A stretch of DNA of 61,773 bases from Lachnospiraceae bacterium Zagget2 (GCA_001941045.1 MSHD01000054.1:13617-75389), one strand, 5' to 3'. Numbered from the stretch's first letter, positions 16,931 to 26,159 are shown. Notes: generated from the sequence alone by a model not told the origin. Made by a program: numbers and translations.

Positions 16931-18736
16931 TTATTTGATCGTCTTATACATCGGTCCATAGGCGCTGCATGCCCGGAAATCCTGGCCTTCCTTGTCCATG
17001 CCGAACGCGTTCCATGCGGACGGACGGAAGATCTTCTCCTCCGGTACATTGTGCATGCATACCGGGATACGAAGGATAGAAGCCAGGGTGATCAGATCCG
17101 CGCCGATGTGGCCGTAGCTGATCGCGCCGTGGTTTGCGCCCCAGTTGTTCATCACATCGTATGCACTCTTGAAAGCGCCCTCTCCGGTGCATCTCGGCGT
17201 AAACCAGGTGCAGGGCCAGGTCGGATTTGTGCGCTCCATCAGGACATCGGAGACCTCGTCCGGAAGATTCACAGTCCAGCCCTCTGCAATCTGCAGAACC
17301 GGTCCTAAATTCTTCACAAGATTCAGACGGATCATCGTCACCGGCATCTCAGCTCTCGTCGTGAAGTGAGAGGAATATCCGCCGCCGCGGAAATTGTCAA
17401 AGCCGGCCTCGCACCATACGGTCGCGTCGGTCATCTTCTTGATATCTTCCTCGGTCACATCCCACCACTGCTTCATAACCGCGTTGCCATCCGCATCCCG
17501 GCACTCGCCGCAGGCGTCCAGGCAGGCCGCACCGGAATTCAGCAGGTGGATAATACCGCCGTTCTCCTTCGCCACACCCTCAAGATCGTAGCCGGTCACG
17601 CGCTTCGTGGCCTCCGGCGACCAGTAGGTACGCACGTCCGCGAAAATCTGTGCACGTCCGGTCAGCAGCTTCATGAACAGCATGCCAAGACCATTCAGCA
17701 CATCGTTCTCCGTCGCGAGAATCATCGGTTCCTTCTTTCCTTCGAAATCGAAGGTGGAATTCAGCACCGCCTCCGGATAGTCGCAGTTCGGCCAGTGATC
17801 GGTCCACTGACGCTGTCCCTGGAAACCGGCAGCGATCGCATTGTGTCCGGCCATCTCCTCCTCAAACTGCTCCGGAAGTTCCGGATTGCCCAGCATCAGA
17901 TCCTTGATGATGCAGTACATCTTGATCGTGAACTTCCACTGCTTATCCTTCTGCTCACGGTTGAACTTCACGAAGTCCGGATTATCATCGCGACCTTCCT
18001 TGCAGTGCTCCTTCGTCCAGGCGAGCGCTCTCTCGTACTCCGCCTTATTGTAAATGCCTTCCTCCATGCGGCGCAGAATCTCAACTTCGTCCACAGACTC
18101 TACATGCATGCCAAGGTATTCTTCGATAAAGTTCGAGTCAATGATCGAACCGCCGATACCCATGCAGATGGAACCGATCTGCAGGTAGGACTTACCTCTC
18201 ATCGTGGCAGCAGCAACCGCCGCACGCCCGAAGCGGAGCAGCTTTTCCTTCACATCCTCCGGAATCTCACTCACCTGATCGATGTCCTGTACCTCATGTC
18301 CATAAATGCCGAAAGCCGGAAGCCCCTTCTGCGCGTGCGTCGCCAGAACGCTCGCCAGATAGACCGCACCCGGACGCTCGGTGCCATTGAAGCCCCACAC
18401 GCCCTTGATCGTCATCGGATCGGCGTCCATCGTCTCAGAACCGTAGCACCAGCACGGCGTCACGGTCAGTGTGATGTCCACGCCTTCCCTGCGGAACTTC
18501 TCCGCGCAGGCTGCGCTCTCCGGATAACGTCCAATCGAGGTATCTGCGATCACAACCTTGACCGGTTCTCCATTCGAATAGCGAAGATTTTCCTCGTATA
18601 ACTTCTTTGCCGCCTGTGCGATCTCCATCGTCTGGTCTTCCAGGCTCTCACGAAGCTTCATCGGTCCACGCCGTCCGTCTATCACGGGACGAATGCCAAT
18701 CACGGGATAACCGCCGATCAGTCCTCTCTTTGCCAT
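16931..18736 (-). CDS. fucI: L-fucose isomerase (601 aa)
   Basis: Converts L-fucose to L-fuculose with a Mn2+ centre. The N-terminus [22 protein letters not shown] is typical of FucI (residues 1-22). [56 protein letters not shown], the metal-site region [20 protein letters not shown] and a C-terminal [13 protein letters not shown] are all present. Length is standard (~590-600 aa). AAAGGAGGAAG precedes the ATG. It is transcribed divergently from an AraC regulator with overlapping promoters, which points to direct control. D-arabinose is a possible side substrate of this family. Confidence 0.95.
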   Translation of the reverse strand: MAKRGLIGGYPVIGIRPVIDGRRGPMKLRESLEDQTMEIAQAAKKLYEENLRYSNGEPVKVVIADTSIGRYPESAACAEKFRREGVDITLTVTPCWCYGSETMDADPMTIKGVWGFNGTERPGAVYLASVLATHAQKGLPAFGIYGHEVQDIDQVSEIPEDVKEKLLRFGRAAVAAATMRGKSYLQIGSICMGIGGSIIDSNFIEEYLGMHVESVDEVEILRRMEEGIYNKAEYERALAWTKEHCKEGRDDNPDFVKFNREQKDKQWKFTIKMYCIIKDLMLGNPELPEQFEEEMAGHNAIAAGFQGQRQWTDHWPNCDYPEAVLNSTFDFEGKKEPMILATENDVLNGLGMLFMKLLTGRAQIFADVRTYWSPEATKRVTGYDLEGVAKENGGIIHLLNSGAACLDACGECRDADGNAVMKQWWDVTEEDIKKMTDATVWCEAGFDNFRGGGYSSHFTTRAEMPVTMIRLNLVKNLGPVLQIAEGWTVNLPDEVSDVLMERTNPTWPCTWFTPRCTGEGAFKSAYDVMNNWGANHGAISYGHIGADLITLASILRIPVCMHNVPEEKIFRPSAWNAFGMDKEGQDFRACSAYGPMYKTIK

Positions 18737-18780
18737 AATACTTCCTCCTTTATATAGCGTACACTTTCTCAGATATTTTC

Positions 18781-18807
18781 ATTATAAAGAATGACACGTC
18801 CAAACAA
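18781..18807 (-). promoter_or_regulatory. Probable promoter of fucI
   Basis: On the minus strand TTGTTT (18802-18807), 15-16 bp, TATAAT (18781-18786), about 40 bp before the fucI ATG. The weak -35 fits a promoter that needs an activator such as the divergent AraC protein. Confidence 0.5.
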
Positions 18808-18819
18808 AAGTGATATACT
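18791..18819 (+). promoter_or_regulatory. Probable promoter of the araC-type gene
   Basis: ATGACA (18791-18796), 17 bp, TATACT (18814-18819) on the plus strand. It overlaps the fucI promoter, so the two are likely to compete for polymerase. Confidence 0.5.
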
Positions 18820-18847
18820 ATAAAAAAATAGCACAAAATTCACTTTT
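18806..18847. promoter_or_regulatory. Candidate AraC operator: 8-bp inverted repeat
   Basis: AAAAGTGA (18806-18813) and TCACTTTT (18840-18847) are perfect inverted arms 26 bp apart. They flank the araC -10 and start region, and the left arm overlaps the fucI -35. This placement suits autoregulation and activation of fucI. Confidence 0.4.
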
Positions 18848-18865
18848 TATAAGGAGAAACGTTTC

Positions 18866-19726
18866 ATGAAATATCTCGACTACCGGGAGCGCCGCGAGCA
18901 GGGCACCTTTAACTTTCCGATTGCCTTTTATCACCAGACTCCCTACAGTCCGCGCTACTACATGACTTATCACTGGCATCTGCACTATGAGCTCATTCAC
19001 ATTCTGTCCGGTTCCTTCCGGCTCACACTCGACAACCTCACCCGCGGCTACCACAGCGGAGATGTCGTGCTCATCACAGGAGGAACACTGCACGGAGGCG
19101 ATCCGGTGGATCACAGCTGCGTCTACGACTGTATTTTGTTTGATCTGGAATTTCTGCTGAAAGACAATCACGCCTGTGCAAAGACCATTCAGGATATCCG
19201 GGACCATAAGATTCTGATTCACACACTGTTGTCAGAACGCTGCAGCCTGGTCGTTCCCATCATCGACCAGCTGACGGACTCGCTCTCCAGGCGGCAGACC
19301 GGATATGAATTTCTGACGCAGGGATATCTCTATCAGCTCCTGGGCGTTGTCCTCAGCGAACATTTATATGAAGAAAACAAGAGCGACGCTGTCGTCGCCG
19401 AGCGTCTGAATTCCATCAAAAGTGTACTGGCCTACATATCGGACAATTATTCCGGCAATATCAGTCTGGACAGCCTCGCGCGAATCGCCGGAATGAACCC
19501 GGAATATTTCTGCCGCTGCTTTCGAAGCGTGACCGGCCGCACGCCGATCGACTATCTGAACTATTTCCGGATCGAGTGTGCCTGCGAGATGCTCTCCACA
19601 AAAAACCTGTCAATCAAAGAAACGGCGATCTCCTGCGGGTTCAACGACGAAAGCTACTTTATCCGGACTTTCCATAAATATAAGGGAACAACGCCGAAGA
19701 AATTTCTAAAAGCTGAATTTTCCTGA
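18866..19726 (+). CDS. AraC-family transcriptional regulator (286 aa)
   Basis: An N-terminal cupin-like sensing domain (YHWHLHYELIHILSGSFRL near 35-53) is followed by a C-terminal pair of helix-turn-helix motifs. HTH 1 is ISLDSLARIAGMNPEYFCRCF; HTH 2 is SIKETAISCGFNDESYFIRTFHKYKGTTPKKF, a very typical AraC ending. It resembles RhaR/RhaS and MelR-type sugar activators. AAGGAG lies upstream of the ATG. Being divergent from fucI, it probably activates fucose genes in response to a deoxyhexose. It converges on rhaM across a shared bidirectional terminator. Confidence 0.92.
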   Translation: MKYLDYRERREQGTFNFPIAFYHQTPYSPRYYMTYHWHLHYELIHILSGSFRLTLDNLTRGYHSGDVVLITGGTLHGGDPVDHSCVYDCILFDLEFLLKDNHACAKTIQDIRDHKILIHTLLSERCSLVVPIIDQLTDSLSRRQTGYEFLTQGYLYQLLGVVLSEHLYEENKSDAVVAERLNSIKSVLAYISDNYSGNISLDSLARIAGMNPEYFCRCFRSVTGRTPIDYLNYFRIECACEMLSTKNLSIKETAISCGFNDESYFIRTFHKYKGTTPKKFLKAEFS

Positions 19727-19730
19727 AAAA

Positions 19731-19770
19731 ACCGGTCGCTGTCTGCTGCGACAACGACCGGTCCTCTTTT
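19731..19770. terminator. Bidirectional terminator between the araC-type gene and rhaM
   Basis: Arms ACCGGTCG (19731-19738) and CGACCGGT (19755-19762), A-run before (19726-19731) and CCTCTTTT after. It can end both the plus-strand regulator transcript and the minus-strand operon B transcript. Confidence 0.75.
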
Positions 19771-20095
19771 AATCCAGATGGTAAATCTCTTCCATATCCG
19801 ACCAGAACTCTCCTTCCGCCCGATCCTCGAGCGGCTGCATCAGAGGTTTCACGACGTCCCACCAGCGCTGTGTCGCCGGGTCCGCGGCCATTTTTTCCAT
19901 GTCCGCGTCATAGTCGTCACCATCGTACTCAAAGTAAGAGAACAGATAGTCTCCCCTGCTGTAGATCGAGTAATTCTTCAAATGGCACTCTTTGATCATC
20001 TCGTTCACGCCCGGAAGCGGATTTGCGTGGTAAGCTTTATAACTCGCAAGCCCGTCTGGCTTCACCTTAATCACAGAGCCAAATCTGCGCACCAT
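19769..20095 (-). CDS. rhaM: L-rhamnose mutarotase (108 aa)
   Basis: Interconverts anomers of L-rhamnose. The small ferredoxin-like protein has MVRRFGSVIKVKPDG..YKAYHANPLPGV at the N-terminus, with the catalytic His region, NYSIYSRGDYLFSYFEYDGDDY in the middle and RWWDVVKPLMQPL near the C-terminus. These match the RhaM/YiiL family. Length is standard. An in-frame start 96 bp upstream is inside the UroD-like gene; AGAAAGGAAG precedes the ATG at 20095. It is the last gene of operon B, linking that importer to rhamnose. Confidence 0.92.
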   Translation of the reverse strand: MVRRFGSVIKVKPDGLASYKAYHANPLPGVNEMIKECHLKNYSIYSRGDYLFSYFEYDGDDYDADMEKMAADPATQRWWDVVKPLMQPLEDRAEGEFWSDMEEIYHLD

Positions 20096-20117
20096 CTTAC
20101 GTCGCTTCCTTTCTGAT

Positions 20118-21164
20118 CTAATAGATCTTGTTTGCCTCTTCAAACAGCGCTTTGATATTCCTTGGCGGCACATCGTCCTGCAGACCTTCATGGCTCGGAG
20201 AGACGATCAGTCCGGTCGGGAAATAGGTTCTCAGCTCTTTCACCTTTGCGGCTACCATTTCCGGTGTGCCGTTCGGCAGCAGGTCCTGCGTATCCACACC
20301 GCCGCAGAAGGAAACCTTGCCCTCGAATTTCTCCTTCAGATTTGCAGGATCCATACCGGCGGCCAGCGCCTGGATCGGATGAATCGCATCGACTCCGGCG
20401 TCAATCAGCAGCGGAATTGCATCGACAATCGAGCCGCAGGAGTGATAGATCACCTTTACTCCATAGCTGTGCGCAAGATCGATGAGCCGCTTCGCGCCCG
20501 GAATCACGAACTCGGATATCAGTTCAGGGCTGATCATCAGTCCTCTCTGGCTTCCGACATCATCGCCGATCAGGATCGCGTGCACTTTGCCCTTCGTCGC
20601 TTCGAGGAAAATCTTCAGCGCCTTCTCATAAAAGGCCACAATCTTGTCATCCACGTAATGTACCATCTCCGGCTCCGCCACCATATTCATCAGACAGGTC
20701 TGCATGCCAAATGCGGCGCAGACATCCTGGAAGTGGCAGGCCCAGAGCATTCCCAGCACGGTCTTGTCCTTCGGCGCCTCGTCTACCAGCTTTTTGCACT
20801 CTTCCGGATCAATGTATTTCTCCGGATCCGGCCACGGGAAATTCACCGCCTTCACGTCCTCCACATCCTCACAGGGCGTGAAGCAGGCGTCCGCCGTCAG
20901 TGTACGGTGCTCTGTATCTACGTTACTTCCATTCATGTACCAGTCAAAAGCAGCGAAAATCGCATTGCAGGTCTCTGAGTGATAGGGAACTTCTACTGCG
21001 TAGAAGTCGTCGCCGCAGACTCTCTTCAGTTCCTTGATGTCGCCCACTCCAAAGTGCTCGCAGAGCGCGGGAACCGCCTGGGGAGTCGGATCGCCAAGCC
21101 AGCAGGCAGGACGATCTACAGGTCTTCTCTCGATGGTCGCATAAAAACGTTCAATACTGTTCAT
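20118..21164 (-). CDS. Uroporphyrinogen-decarboxylase-superfamily protein (MtaA/CmuA-like), 348 aa
   Basis: A TIM-barrel UroD-fold protein. It shows the Zn/thiol-type motif of corrinoid methyltransferase relatives, YHSCGS near 240 and FCGGVDTQDLLP near 290. It also has the LMISPELISEFVIPGAKRL block seen in UroD-like proteins of Clostridia. No haem genes are near, so a role in haem synthesis is unlikely. Its place between the second importer permease and rhaM suggests handling of a methylated or otherwise modified sugar, but no corrinoid-binding protein is nearby, so this is conjecture. AAAAAGGAGG precedes the ATG. Confidence 0.8.
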   Translation of the reverse strand: MNSIERFYATIERRPVDRPACWLGDPTPQAVPALCEHFGVGDIKELKRVCGDDFYAVEVPYHSETCNAIFAAFDWYMNGSNVDTEHRTLTADACFTPCEDVEDVKAVNFPWPDPEKYIDPEECKKLVDEAPKDKTVLGMLWACHFQDVCAAFGMQTCLMNMVAEPEMVHYVDDKIVAFYEKALKIFLEATKGKVHAILIGDDVGSQRGLMISPELISEFVIPGAKRLIDLAHSYGVKVIYHSCGSIVDAIPLLIDAGVDAIHPIQALAAGMDPANLKEKFEGKVSFCGGVDTQDLLPNGTPEMVAAKVKELRTYFPTGLIVSPSHEGLQDDVPPRNIKALFEEANKIY

Positions 21165-21205
21165 ACTCAGCCTCCTTTTTATCTGCTCACAGCCGGATCC
21201 ACACG

Positions 21206-22237
21206 TCAGGCTGCCGCTTTCTTTTCGATTTTTGGCTTTTTCTTTCTGGCAAAGCCATTTCCTCCCAGCTTCGTGCTCAGAATCAGGACAATGATCAGAA
21301 GTCCGCCCCAGATCATGTTCGCGTAATAAGTATTCAGCGAGGAGAACATATTCACACCAGTCGCGATGATCTGAATCGATACGATCGCGAGCAGTACATT
21401 CAGGATCTTGCCCATGCCGCCATCCGGCAGCACGCCCGCCAGCACCAGGATCAGGATGCAGCGCATCACATAAGAAGTACCATAGTCCGCCTTGGCGGAG
21501 CTCATGGTCGCAACCATCAGCAGCGCGCCGATGCAGCAGATCACGTCACAGAGGATGAAGGTGCCGATAATCATACGATCCGTATTGATCGCAGAGAAAT
21601 GCGATGCCTTCTTATTGGTACCGATCATATACAGCTTCTCGCCATAAGTCGTATACTTCAGCAGGAACGCCGCAATGATAAATACAATCGCAAAAATGAT
21701 CACGGACATCGGAAGGAATCCAAAGTATACCTTATTTAATGTCGATGTAAACATCGTGGGAATTCCGGTAACCGTATTTCCCTCCGTCAGTGCGATCGAC
21801 AGACCCGTCCAGACAAGCTGCATGGCGATCGTCGCCATGACCGGCGGAATGTTCAGCTTTGTGATCAGCAGACCGTTGATCAGGCCACCGAGTGCACCGA
21901 TAAGCAGGACGATCAGAACGCCAACCAGGACAATCCCGAGAATCTGGCCACTGCCCATCTCTTCCGTCGCATGATTCACCATATAGCTCATGCCGATAAT
22001 ACAGGCAAAATCACCCAGGGCCACAAAGGACATATCAATATGTCCGCTGATAAAGCAGAACATGACACCGATCGTCATCACACCATAGACCGGGAACTGC
22101 GTCATCATACTCTTCCAGGTACTGACCATCCAGAGTGTACTACTCTTGGTCACAGTAAAGAATAAAAGCAGGATCGCCATCAGCGCAAGGAGCATGACCG
22201 TATACTGATTTTTTTTCGCATATTCTTTCAGTTTCAT
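21206..22237 (-). CDS. Sugar ABC transporter permease, RhaP/RhaQ type (343 aa)
   Basis: Multi-pass BPD_transp_2 permease. It has ISGHIDMSFVALGD (the GGxDxS-like motif, with GHIDMS here), GGLINGLLITKLNIPPVMATIA and the coupling loop MIGTNKKASHFSAINT. The C-terminus ends in a basic tail (ARKKKPKIEKK). Third gene of the operon B importer, 11 bp from the preceding permease, and presumed to form a heterodimer with it. AAGGAGG precedes the ATG. Confidence 0.88.
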   Translation of the reverse strand: MKLKEYAKKNQYTVMLLALMAILLLFFTVTKSSTLWMVSTWKSMMTQFPVYGVMTIGVMFCFISGHIDMSFVALGDFACIIGMSYMVNHATEEMGSGQILGIVLVGVLIVLLIGALGGLINGLLITKLNIPPVMATIAMQLVWTGLSIALTEGNTVTGIPTMFTSTLNKVYFGFLPMSVIIFAIVFIIAAFLLKYTTYGEKLYMIGTNKKASHFSAINTDRMIIGTFILCDVICCIGALLMVATMSSAKADYGTSYVMRCILILVLAGVLPDGGMGKILNVLLAIVSIQIIATGVNMFSSLNTYYANMIWGGLLIIVLILSTKLGGNGFARKKKPKIEKKAAA

Positions 22238-22248
22238 TTCACACCTCC

Positions 22249-23250
22249 TTATTTATTCCGGCGCATGGCCTGTACTGCCGATACGGTAATACCGACCAGG
22301 ATCACCATGCCGTTAAAGAAGTTCTGCCAGCTTGTGCTGATACCGATCAGAATCATACTGTTGGAAACAACCGTGATGATTGCAACGGCACAAACCGTGC
22401 CAAATACAGAACCTTCACCGCCGAAGATACTCGCGCCGCCCAGGATAACTGCGGGAATGATCGTCATCTCCTTGCCTTCGAGCGCTTTCGGAATCGACTG
22501 ACTCGCCATACATACACGGATCATACCGATAAAACCGGATACCGCGCCGACGATCGAGTACAGAAGGAACTTTACCCGCTTTACATTGTAGCCCGCACGC
22601 TCCGCAGAAACCTCATTGCCGCCGATTGCGTAAAGCGCCCGGCCAAACATCGTCCGGTTCAGTACAAAGGAAGTGATCAGGCACAGTGCGACGAAGAACA
22701 GGAACATCGCCGTCATCGTGGAGCGGATACCCGCTGAACTGTACACTTCAAAAAGATAGGCGGTACCAAAGTTCTTAAAGCCCGTCGGAAGCTTGGATGT
22801 AATCTCCTTCGCCTGGAACAAACCAAGGTTTACGCCATTGAAGAAGGTCTGCGTGCCGAGCGTGACGATCATGGTGTTCAGTTTAAAGTTTGCAATGATC
22901 CAGCCATTCAGCATGCCAAGAACCCAGCCAATCGCCATCGCAATCACGAAGCCGGCAATCGGATTGGTCTCACACCAGCCCATATTGGTGCAGATCGTCA
23001 CTGCCAGTGAATAGGACATCGCGGAAATAGCCGGAAAAGAAAGGTCAAAACCGCCCGATACCATAACTACCAGTGAGCACATCGCGAACATACCGTCCAC
23101 TACCATGGAGCGCAGGATTGTCACGATCGTGGAGGGTTCCACGAGTTGCCCATTCGACAGAATGGTAATGCCGATGCACATGATAACCAGAACCAGGAAA
23201 ATCCAGAATTCTGTTTTGCGCGTCATGCGTCTTAATTTTGCATTGTTCAT
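22249..23250 (-). CDS. Sugar ABC transporter permease, RhaP/RhaQ type (333 aa)
   Basis: Multi-pass permease of the ribose class with VSGGFDLSFPAISAMSY (GGxDLS motif), GMLNGWIIANFKLNTMIVTLGTQ and AIGGNEVSAERAGYNV in the coupling loop. A C-terminal AVILGGASIFGGEGSV block is typical. It follows the ATPase gene by 15 bp, with GAGGAGGGG ahead of the ATG. The sequence is closer to RhaP/RhaQ and AI-2-type permeases than to the operon A pair, so the two importers are not recent duplicates. Confidence 0.88.
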   Translation of the reverse strand: MNNAKLRRMTRKTEFWIFLVLVIMCIGITILSNGQLVEPSTIVTILRSMVVDGMFAMCSLVVMVSGGFDLSFPAISAMSYSLAVTICTNMGWCETNPIAGFVIAMAIGWVLGMLNGWIIANFKLNTMIVTLGTQTFFNGVNLGLFQAKEITSKLPTGFKNFGTAYLFEVYSSAGIRSTMTAMFLFFVALCLITSFVLNRTMFGRALYAIGGNEVSAERAGYNVKRVKFLLYSIVGAVSGFIGMIRVCMASQSIPKALEGKEMTIIPAVILGGASIFGGEGSVFGTVCAVAIITVVSNSMILIGISTSWQNFFNGMVILVGITVSAVQAMRRNK

Positions 23251-23265
23251 AGCATTCTCCCCTCC

Positions 23266-24750
23266 TCAGCGTATACTTTCCAGAATATTGGGCTCACTGA
23301 TCTCATCGCCGCTCATCTCGCCGGCAATCACACCATCCTTCATGATGATCACGCGGCTGCAGTTGACGACGACCTCCTGCAGGTCGTCGGAGATAATGAT
23401 GACAGCCATCCCCTCATTCGCCAGTTCATGGATCAGATGATGAATATCCTGCTTGGCGCCGACGTCAACGCCGACAGTCGGGCCGTTCAGGATCAGTACG
23501 TCGAGGTCATTGCTCAGCCACTTGGAAAGCACGATCTTCTGCTGGTTCCCGCCGGAAAGCGTCGATGCATATTTGTTCACATCATCTGTCGCGATGGAGA
23601 ATTTTTCCTTCCAGATATTGCCCTCGGCCACGATATTTTCATGCCGCAGGAAACCCAGACCTTTGGAAAGCCGTTTCAGTGAGGACAGCGCGATATTGTC
23701 CGCGATCGGCTGTTCCATGCAGAGTCCCTCTGTCAGACGGTCCTCCGGCACGTAACCGGTCCCCAGTTTCTGCGCTTTCATCGGAGATGTGATGTGAACT
23801 TCCTTTCCGTTCAGACTGATCTTCCCGCTATTCGGCTTCTCCAGGCCAAAGAGACTTAATGCCAGCTCGGTACGACCTGAGCCGAGCAGTCCTGTGATAC
23901 CGAGAATCTCCCCTTTTCGAAGATCAAAGGAAATATCTTTATATTTATTTTTCAGTGACAGATTCTCCACCTTCAATACCGGTGTCTCGCTGACATTTTT
24001 TGCGATAAAATGATCGTCCGTCAGGCGTCTGCCGGTCATATAATAGGTAAAGTCATCACGGGTCAGATCCGCTGTCGGACCCCCATACACGTTCTTTCCG
24101 TTTCTCATAATACAGACATCATCGGAAATCTCGAAAATCTCCTCCGTCTTGTGACTGATAAACATGATCGCAATCCCCGCATCCCGCAGCTGCCGCACGG
24201 TCTTGAACAGGGCATCGACCTCTTTCTTTGTCAGCGCAGTGGTCGGCTCATCCATAATGATCAGCTTTGCGTTGAACAGCAGTGCGCGGCAGATGGCTAC
24301 CAGCTGTTTATCGGCCACGCTGAGCTCTCCCATCTTGGCATACAGATCAATATCGTAGCCAATTTTGGAGAGTGCTTCCTTCGCAGTGGCTTCCCAGCGC
24401 TTGCGATTGACCATCTTATGTCCCGCTGTGATCTCTGAGTTGATCGCCAGGTTCTCCATCACGGTCAGGTTCGGGAAAATGGACAGATCCTGATAAATGA
24501 CCTGAATCCCCAGCTTTGTCGCCTCCGCGGGTGTGATTTTGGAAATCTCCTTCCCCTCGAAGACTACCTTTCCCTCATCTCTGGTATAGACGCCGGAAAT
24601 GATCTTGACGAGCGTGGATTTCCCGCAGCCGTTCTCACCGGCCAGACACATGACTTTTCCCGGCCTGATCGCAAAATTCACCTGATCCAGAGCACGGACA
24701 CCCACAAACGATTTACAGATCCCGGTCATTTGCAGTAAATATTCTGACAT
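23266..24750 (-). CDS. Sugar ABC transporter ATP-binding protein, RhaT type (494 aa)
   Basis: Two fused ATPase domains. Domain 1 is intact: Walker A GENGCGKST near 39, signature-like ELSVADKQLV and Walker B LIIMDEPTTAL. Domain 2 has the signature LSGGNQQKIVL, but the Walker B region reads VLILNGPTVGVDVGAK, so the usual Asp-Glu is Asn-Gly. Its Walker A is also altered (GLLGSGRTE), as usual in this class. Domain 2 therefore looks unable to hydrolyse ATP. The gene follows the binding-protein gene across a terminator-like hairpin. GAAGGAG lies a little far (about 12 bp) from the ATG. Confidence 0.9.
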   Translation of the reverse strand: MSEYLLQMTGICKSFVGVRALDQVNFAIRPGKVMCLAGENGCGKSTLVKIISGVYTRDEGKVVFEGKEISKITPAEATKLGIQVIYQDLSIFPNLTVMENLAINSEITAGHKMVNRKRWEATAKEALSKIGYDIDLYAKMGELSVADKQLVAICRALLFNAKLIIMDEPTTALTKKEVDALFKTVRQLRDAGIAIMFISHKTEEIFEISDDVCIMRNGKNVYGGPTADLTRDDFTYYMTGRRLTDDHFIAKNVSETPVLKVENLSLKNKYKDISFDLRKGEILGITGLLGSGRTELALSLFGLEKPNSGKISLNGKEVHITSPMKAQKLGTGYVPEDRLTEGLCMEQPIADNIALSSLKRLSKGLGFLRHENIVAEGNIWKEKFSIATDDVNKYASTLSGGNQQKIVLSKWLSNDLDVLILNGPTVGVDVGAKQDIHHLIHELANEGMAVIIISDDLQEVVVNCSRVIIMKDGVIAGEMSGDEISEPNILESIR

Positions 24751-24790
24751 AGACTTGCAAGCTCCTTCTCTATGTATTCCTGTGTTTTCG

Positions 24791-24830
24791 AAAAAGGCCG
24801 GGACAGAGAACGCTCTCTCTGTCCCGGTCC
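24791..24830 (-). terminator. Internal terminator/attenuator between binding-protein and ATPase genes of operon B
   Basis: A perfect 12-bp stem (24798-24809 with 24816-24827, CCGGGACAGAGA type) with a 6-nt loop is followed on the minus strand by a U-run (24791-24795). It should stop most transcripts after the binding-protein gene, giving more binding protein than membrane subunits. Confidence 0.8.
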
Positions 24831-24870
24831 CTCTGCATTACCATATTCAGCTTCCGATGCTTTTCCTTAT

Positions 24871-25953
24871 TTAGAAACCGAAGTCATCTACATTGTCAGC
24901 CGTGATCGCCAGGGAAGCGTCACCGTATACAACCGTGCCGTCCACCGTCACATTGTCATAGCCGTCATAGCCAAGGTCAGAACCGGTATCGATCGTCTCG
25001 CCATTGTAAAGCATCACAGCAGTGCTCAGCATAACCTGTGCGGAAAGAGCCGGATCCCACAGACCTACAGAACCAAGCGTTCCATTCTTCAGATAATCAG
25101 CAGTCTCAGACGGAAGTGCGCAGGAGATCGCAAACATCTCGCCGGTCAGTCCCATCTCCTCAATCGCACGTGCGCAGCCAGGAGCATCGAAGGAACCGGT
25201 ACCGAGGATACCCTTCAGATCCGGATATTTGCTCTTCAGCTCTTTGGCAAGCTCATAAGCTTTCTCCGCATCGGAACCATTTTCCACGCGCTCATCTTCC
25301 ACAAGCGTCATGTTCGGATATGCTTCCTGCTGACGCGCAACAGCGGCGTCGGCCCAGTTGTTCTGAGACTCCATGGTAAGGGAACCGACCATCGTGATGT
25401 ACTCGCCCTCTTCACCCATCTGTGCAGCCAGCTCATCCATCAGGAAAGCGCCAAATCCGGCCTCATCGAAAGCCTCGATGTCATAATCGACATTCGTCAT
25501 GCCGGAAGCCTCCGTCGTGATCACGATGATGCCCTGCTCTCTTGCCTGTGCGCAGATCTCCTCGCAGGCGTCCGGATCATTCGGGGAGAAGCAGAGGACA
25601 TCAATGCCCTGGTTTACAAGGTCGGTCATGATCTGAACCTGCTCCTCAGCGCTGGTTGATGTCGGGCCCTGATAGATCACATCAATGCCGTTGGTCTCAG
25701 CCCACTCCTCAACGCCGCTCTGTACGTAATCCCACCAGGCCTGACCGATAACCTTCGGCACAAATGCGATCGTCGGCACGTCGCCGTCCGTCGTCGTCTC
25801 CGCCGCCTCGGTCTCCTCAGCAGCTTCAGCCTCCTCGGCATCCTCCGTCTCCTCTGTCGTGCTGCTGCTCGAACTACTGGAGCTGCTGGAGCCGCATGCC
25901 ACCAGACTGATCGTCATGGCGCTGACCAAAAGCATCGCGATAACCTTTTTCAT
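24871..25953 (-). CDS. Sugar ABC transporter substrate-binding lipoprotein, RhaS type (360 aa)
   Basis: The lipoprotein signal ends in SLVAC (Cys near 20). An Ser-rich and acidic Thr/Glu linker follows to about residue 60, then a type 1 periplasmic-binding fold: PTIAFVPKVIGQAWWDYV, GIDVLCFSPNDPDAC, VITTEASG and GILGTGSFDAPGCARAI. This matches the rhamnose-binding (RhaS) and AI-2-type subgroup. AAAGGAGG precedes the ATG at 25953; an upstream in-frame start lacks such a site and would bury the signal peptide. First gene of operon B and followed by a terminator-like hairpin. Confidence 0.9.
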   Translation of the reverse strand: MKKVIAMLLVSAMTISLVACGSSSSSSSSSSTTEETEDAEEAEAAEETEAAETTTDGDVPTIAFVPKVIGQAWWDYVQSGVEEWAETNGIDVIYQGPTSTSAEEQVQIMTDLVNQGIDVLCFSPNDPDACEEICAQAREQGIIVITTEASGMTNVDYDIEAFDEAGFGAFLMDELAAQMGEEGEYITMVGSLTMESQNNWADAAVARQQEAYPNMTLVEDERVENGSDAEKAYELAKELKSKYPDLKGILGTGSFDAPGCARAIEEMGLTGEMFAISCALPSETADYLKNGTLGSVGLWDPALSAQVMLSTAVMLYNGETIDTGSDLGYDGYDNVTVDGTVVYGDASLAITADNVDDFGF

Positions 25954-26070
25954 TTTACAAGTTCCTCCTTTTGATTTTTTCCCATCCGTCCCTTTTGACG
26001 GAAATGAGTTTCTTGACGCTTCTATCTCCCCACAGATTTCTTTTGGATGCAATAGCTAAAAAAAATTAAA

Positions 26071-26084
26071 TTTAAACGTTTAAA
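26071..26084. promoter_or_regulatory. Palindromic LacI-type operator
   Basis: TTTAAACGTTTAAA is a perfect 14-bp palindrome with the central CG usual for LacI/GalR operators. It lies in the divergent gap between operon B and the LacI-like gene, 10 bp upstream of that gene's -35. It could serve both directions. A cre site for CcpA is less likely because the outer G and C are missing. Confidence 0.6.
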
Positions 26085-26093
26085 AATATTATA

Positions 26094-26122
26094 TTGACTG
26101 CTTATATAAAAGAAGTTAAACT
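26094..26122 (+). promoter_or_regulatory. Probable promoter of the LacI-binding-protein fusion gene
   Basis: TTGACT (26094-26099), 17 bp, TAAACT (26117-26122), about 38 bp before the ATG at 26160. The -10 is weak. The palindromic operator lies directly upstream. Confidence 0.45.
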
Positions 26123-26159
26123 CAAGATAGTGTGATTTTTCCAAAAAGGAGCGATTTTT

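Noticed and set aside
20118-21164. HemE (uroporphyrinogen decarboxylase)
   Set aside because: Motifs fit the MtaA/CmuA branch and no other haem gene is present nearby.
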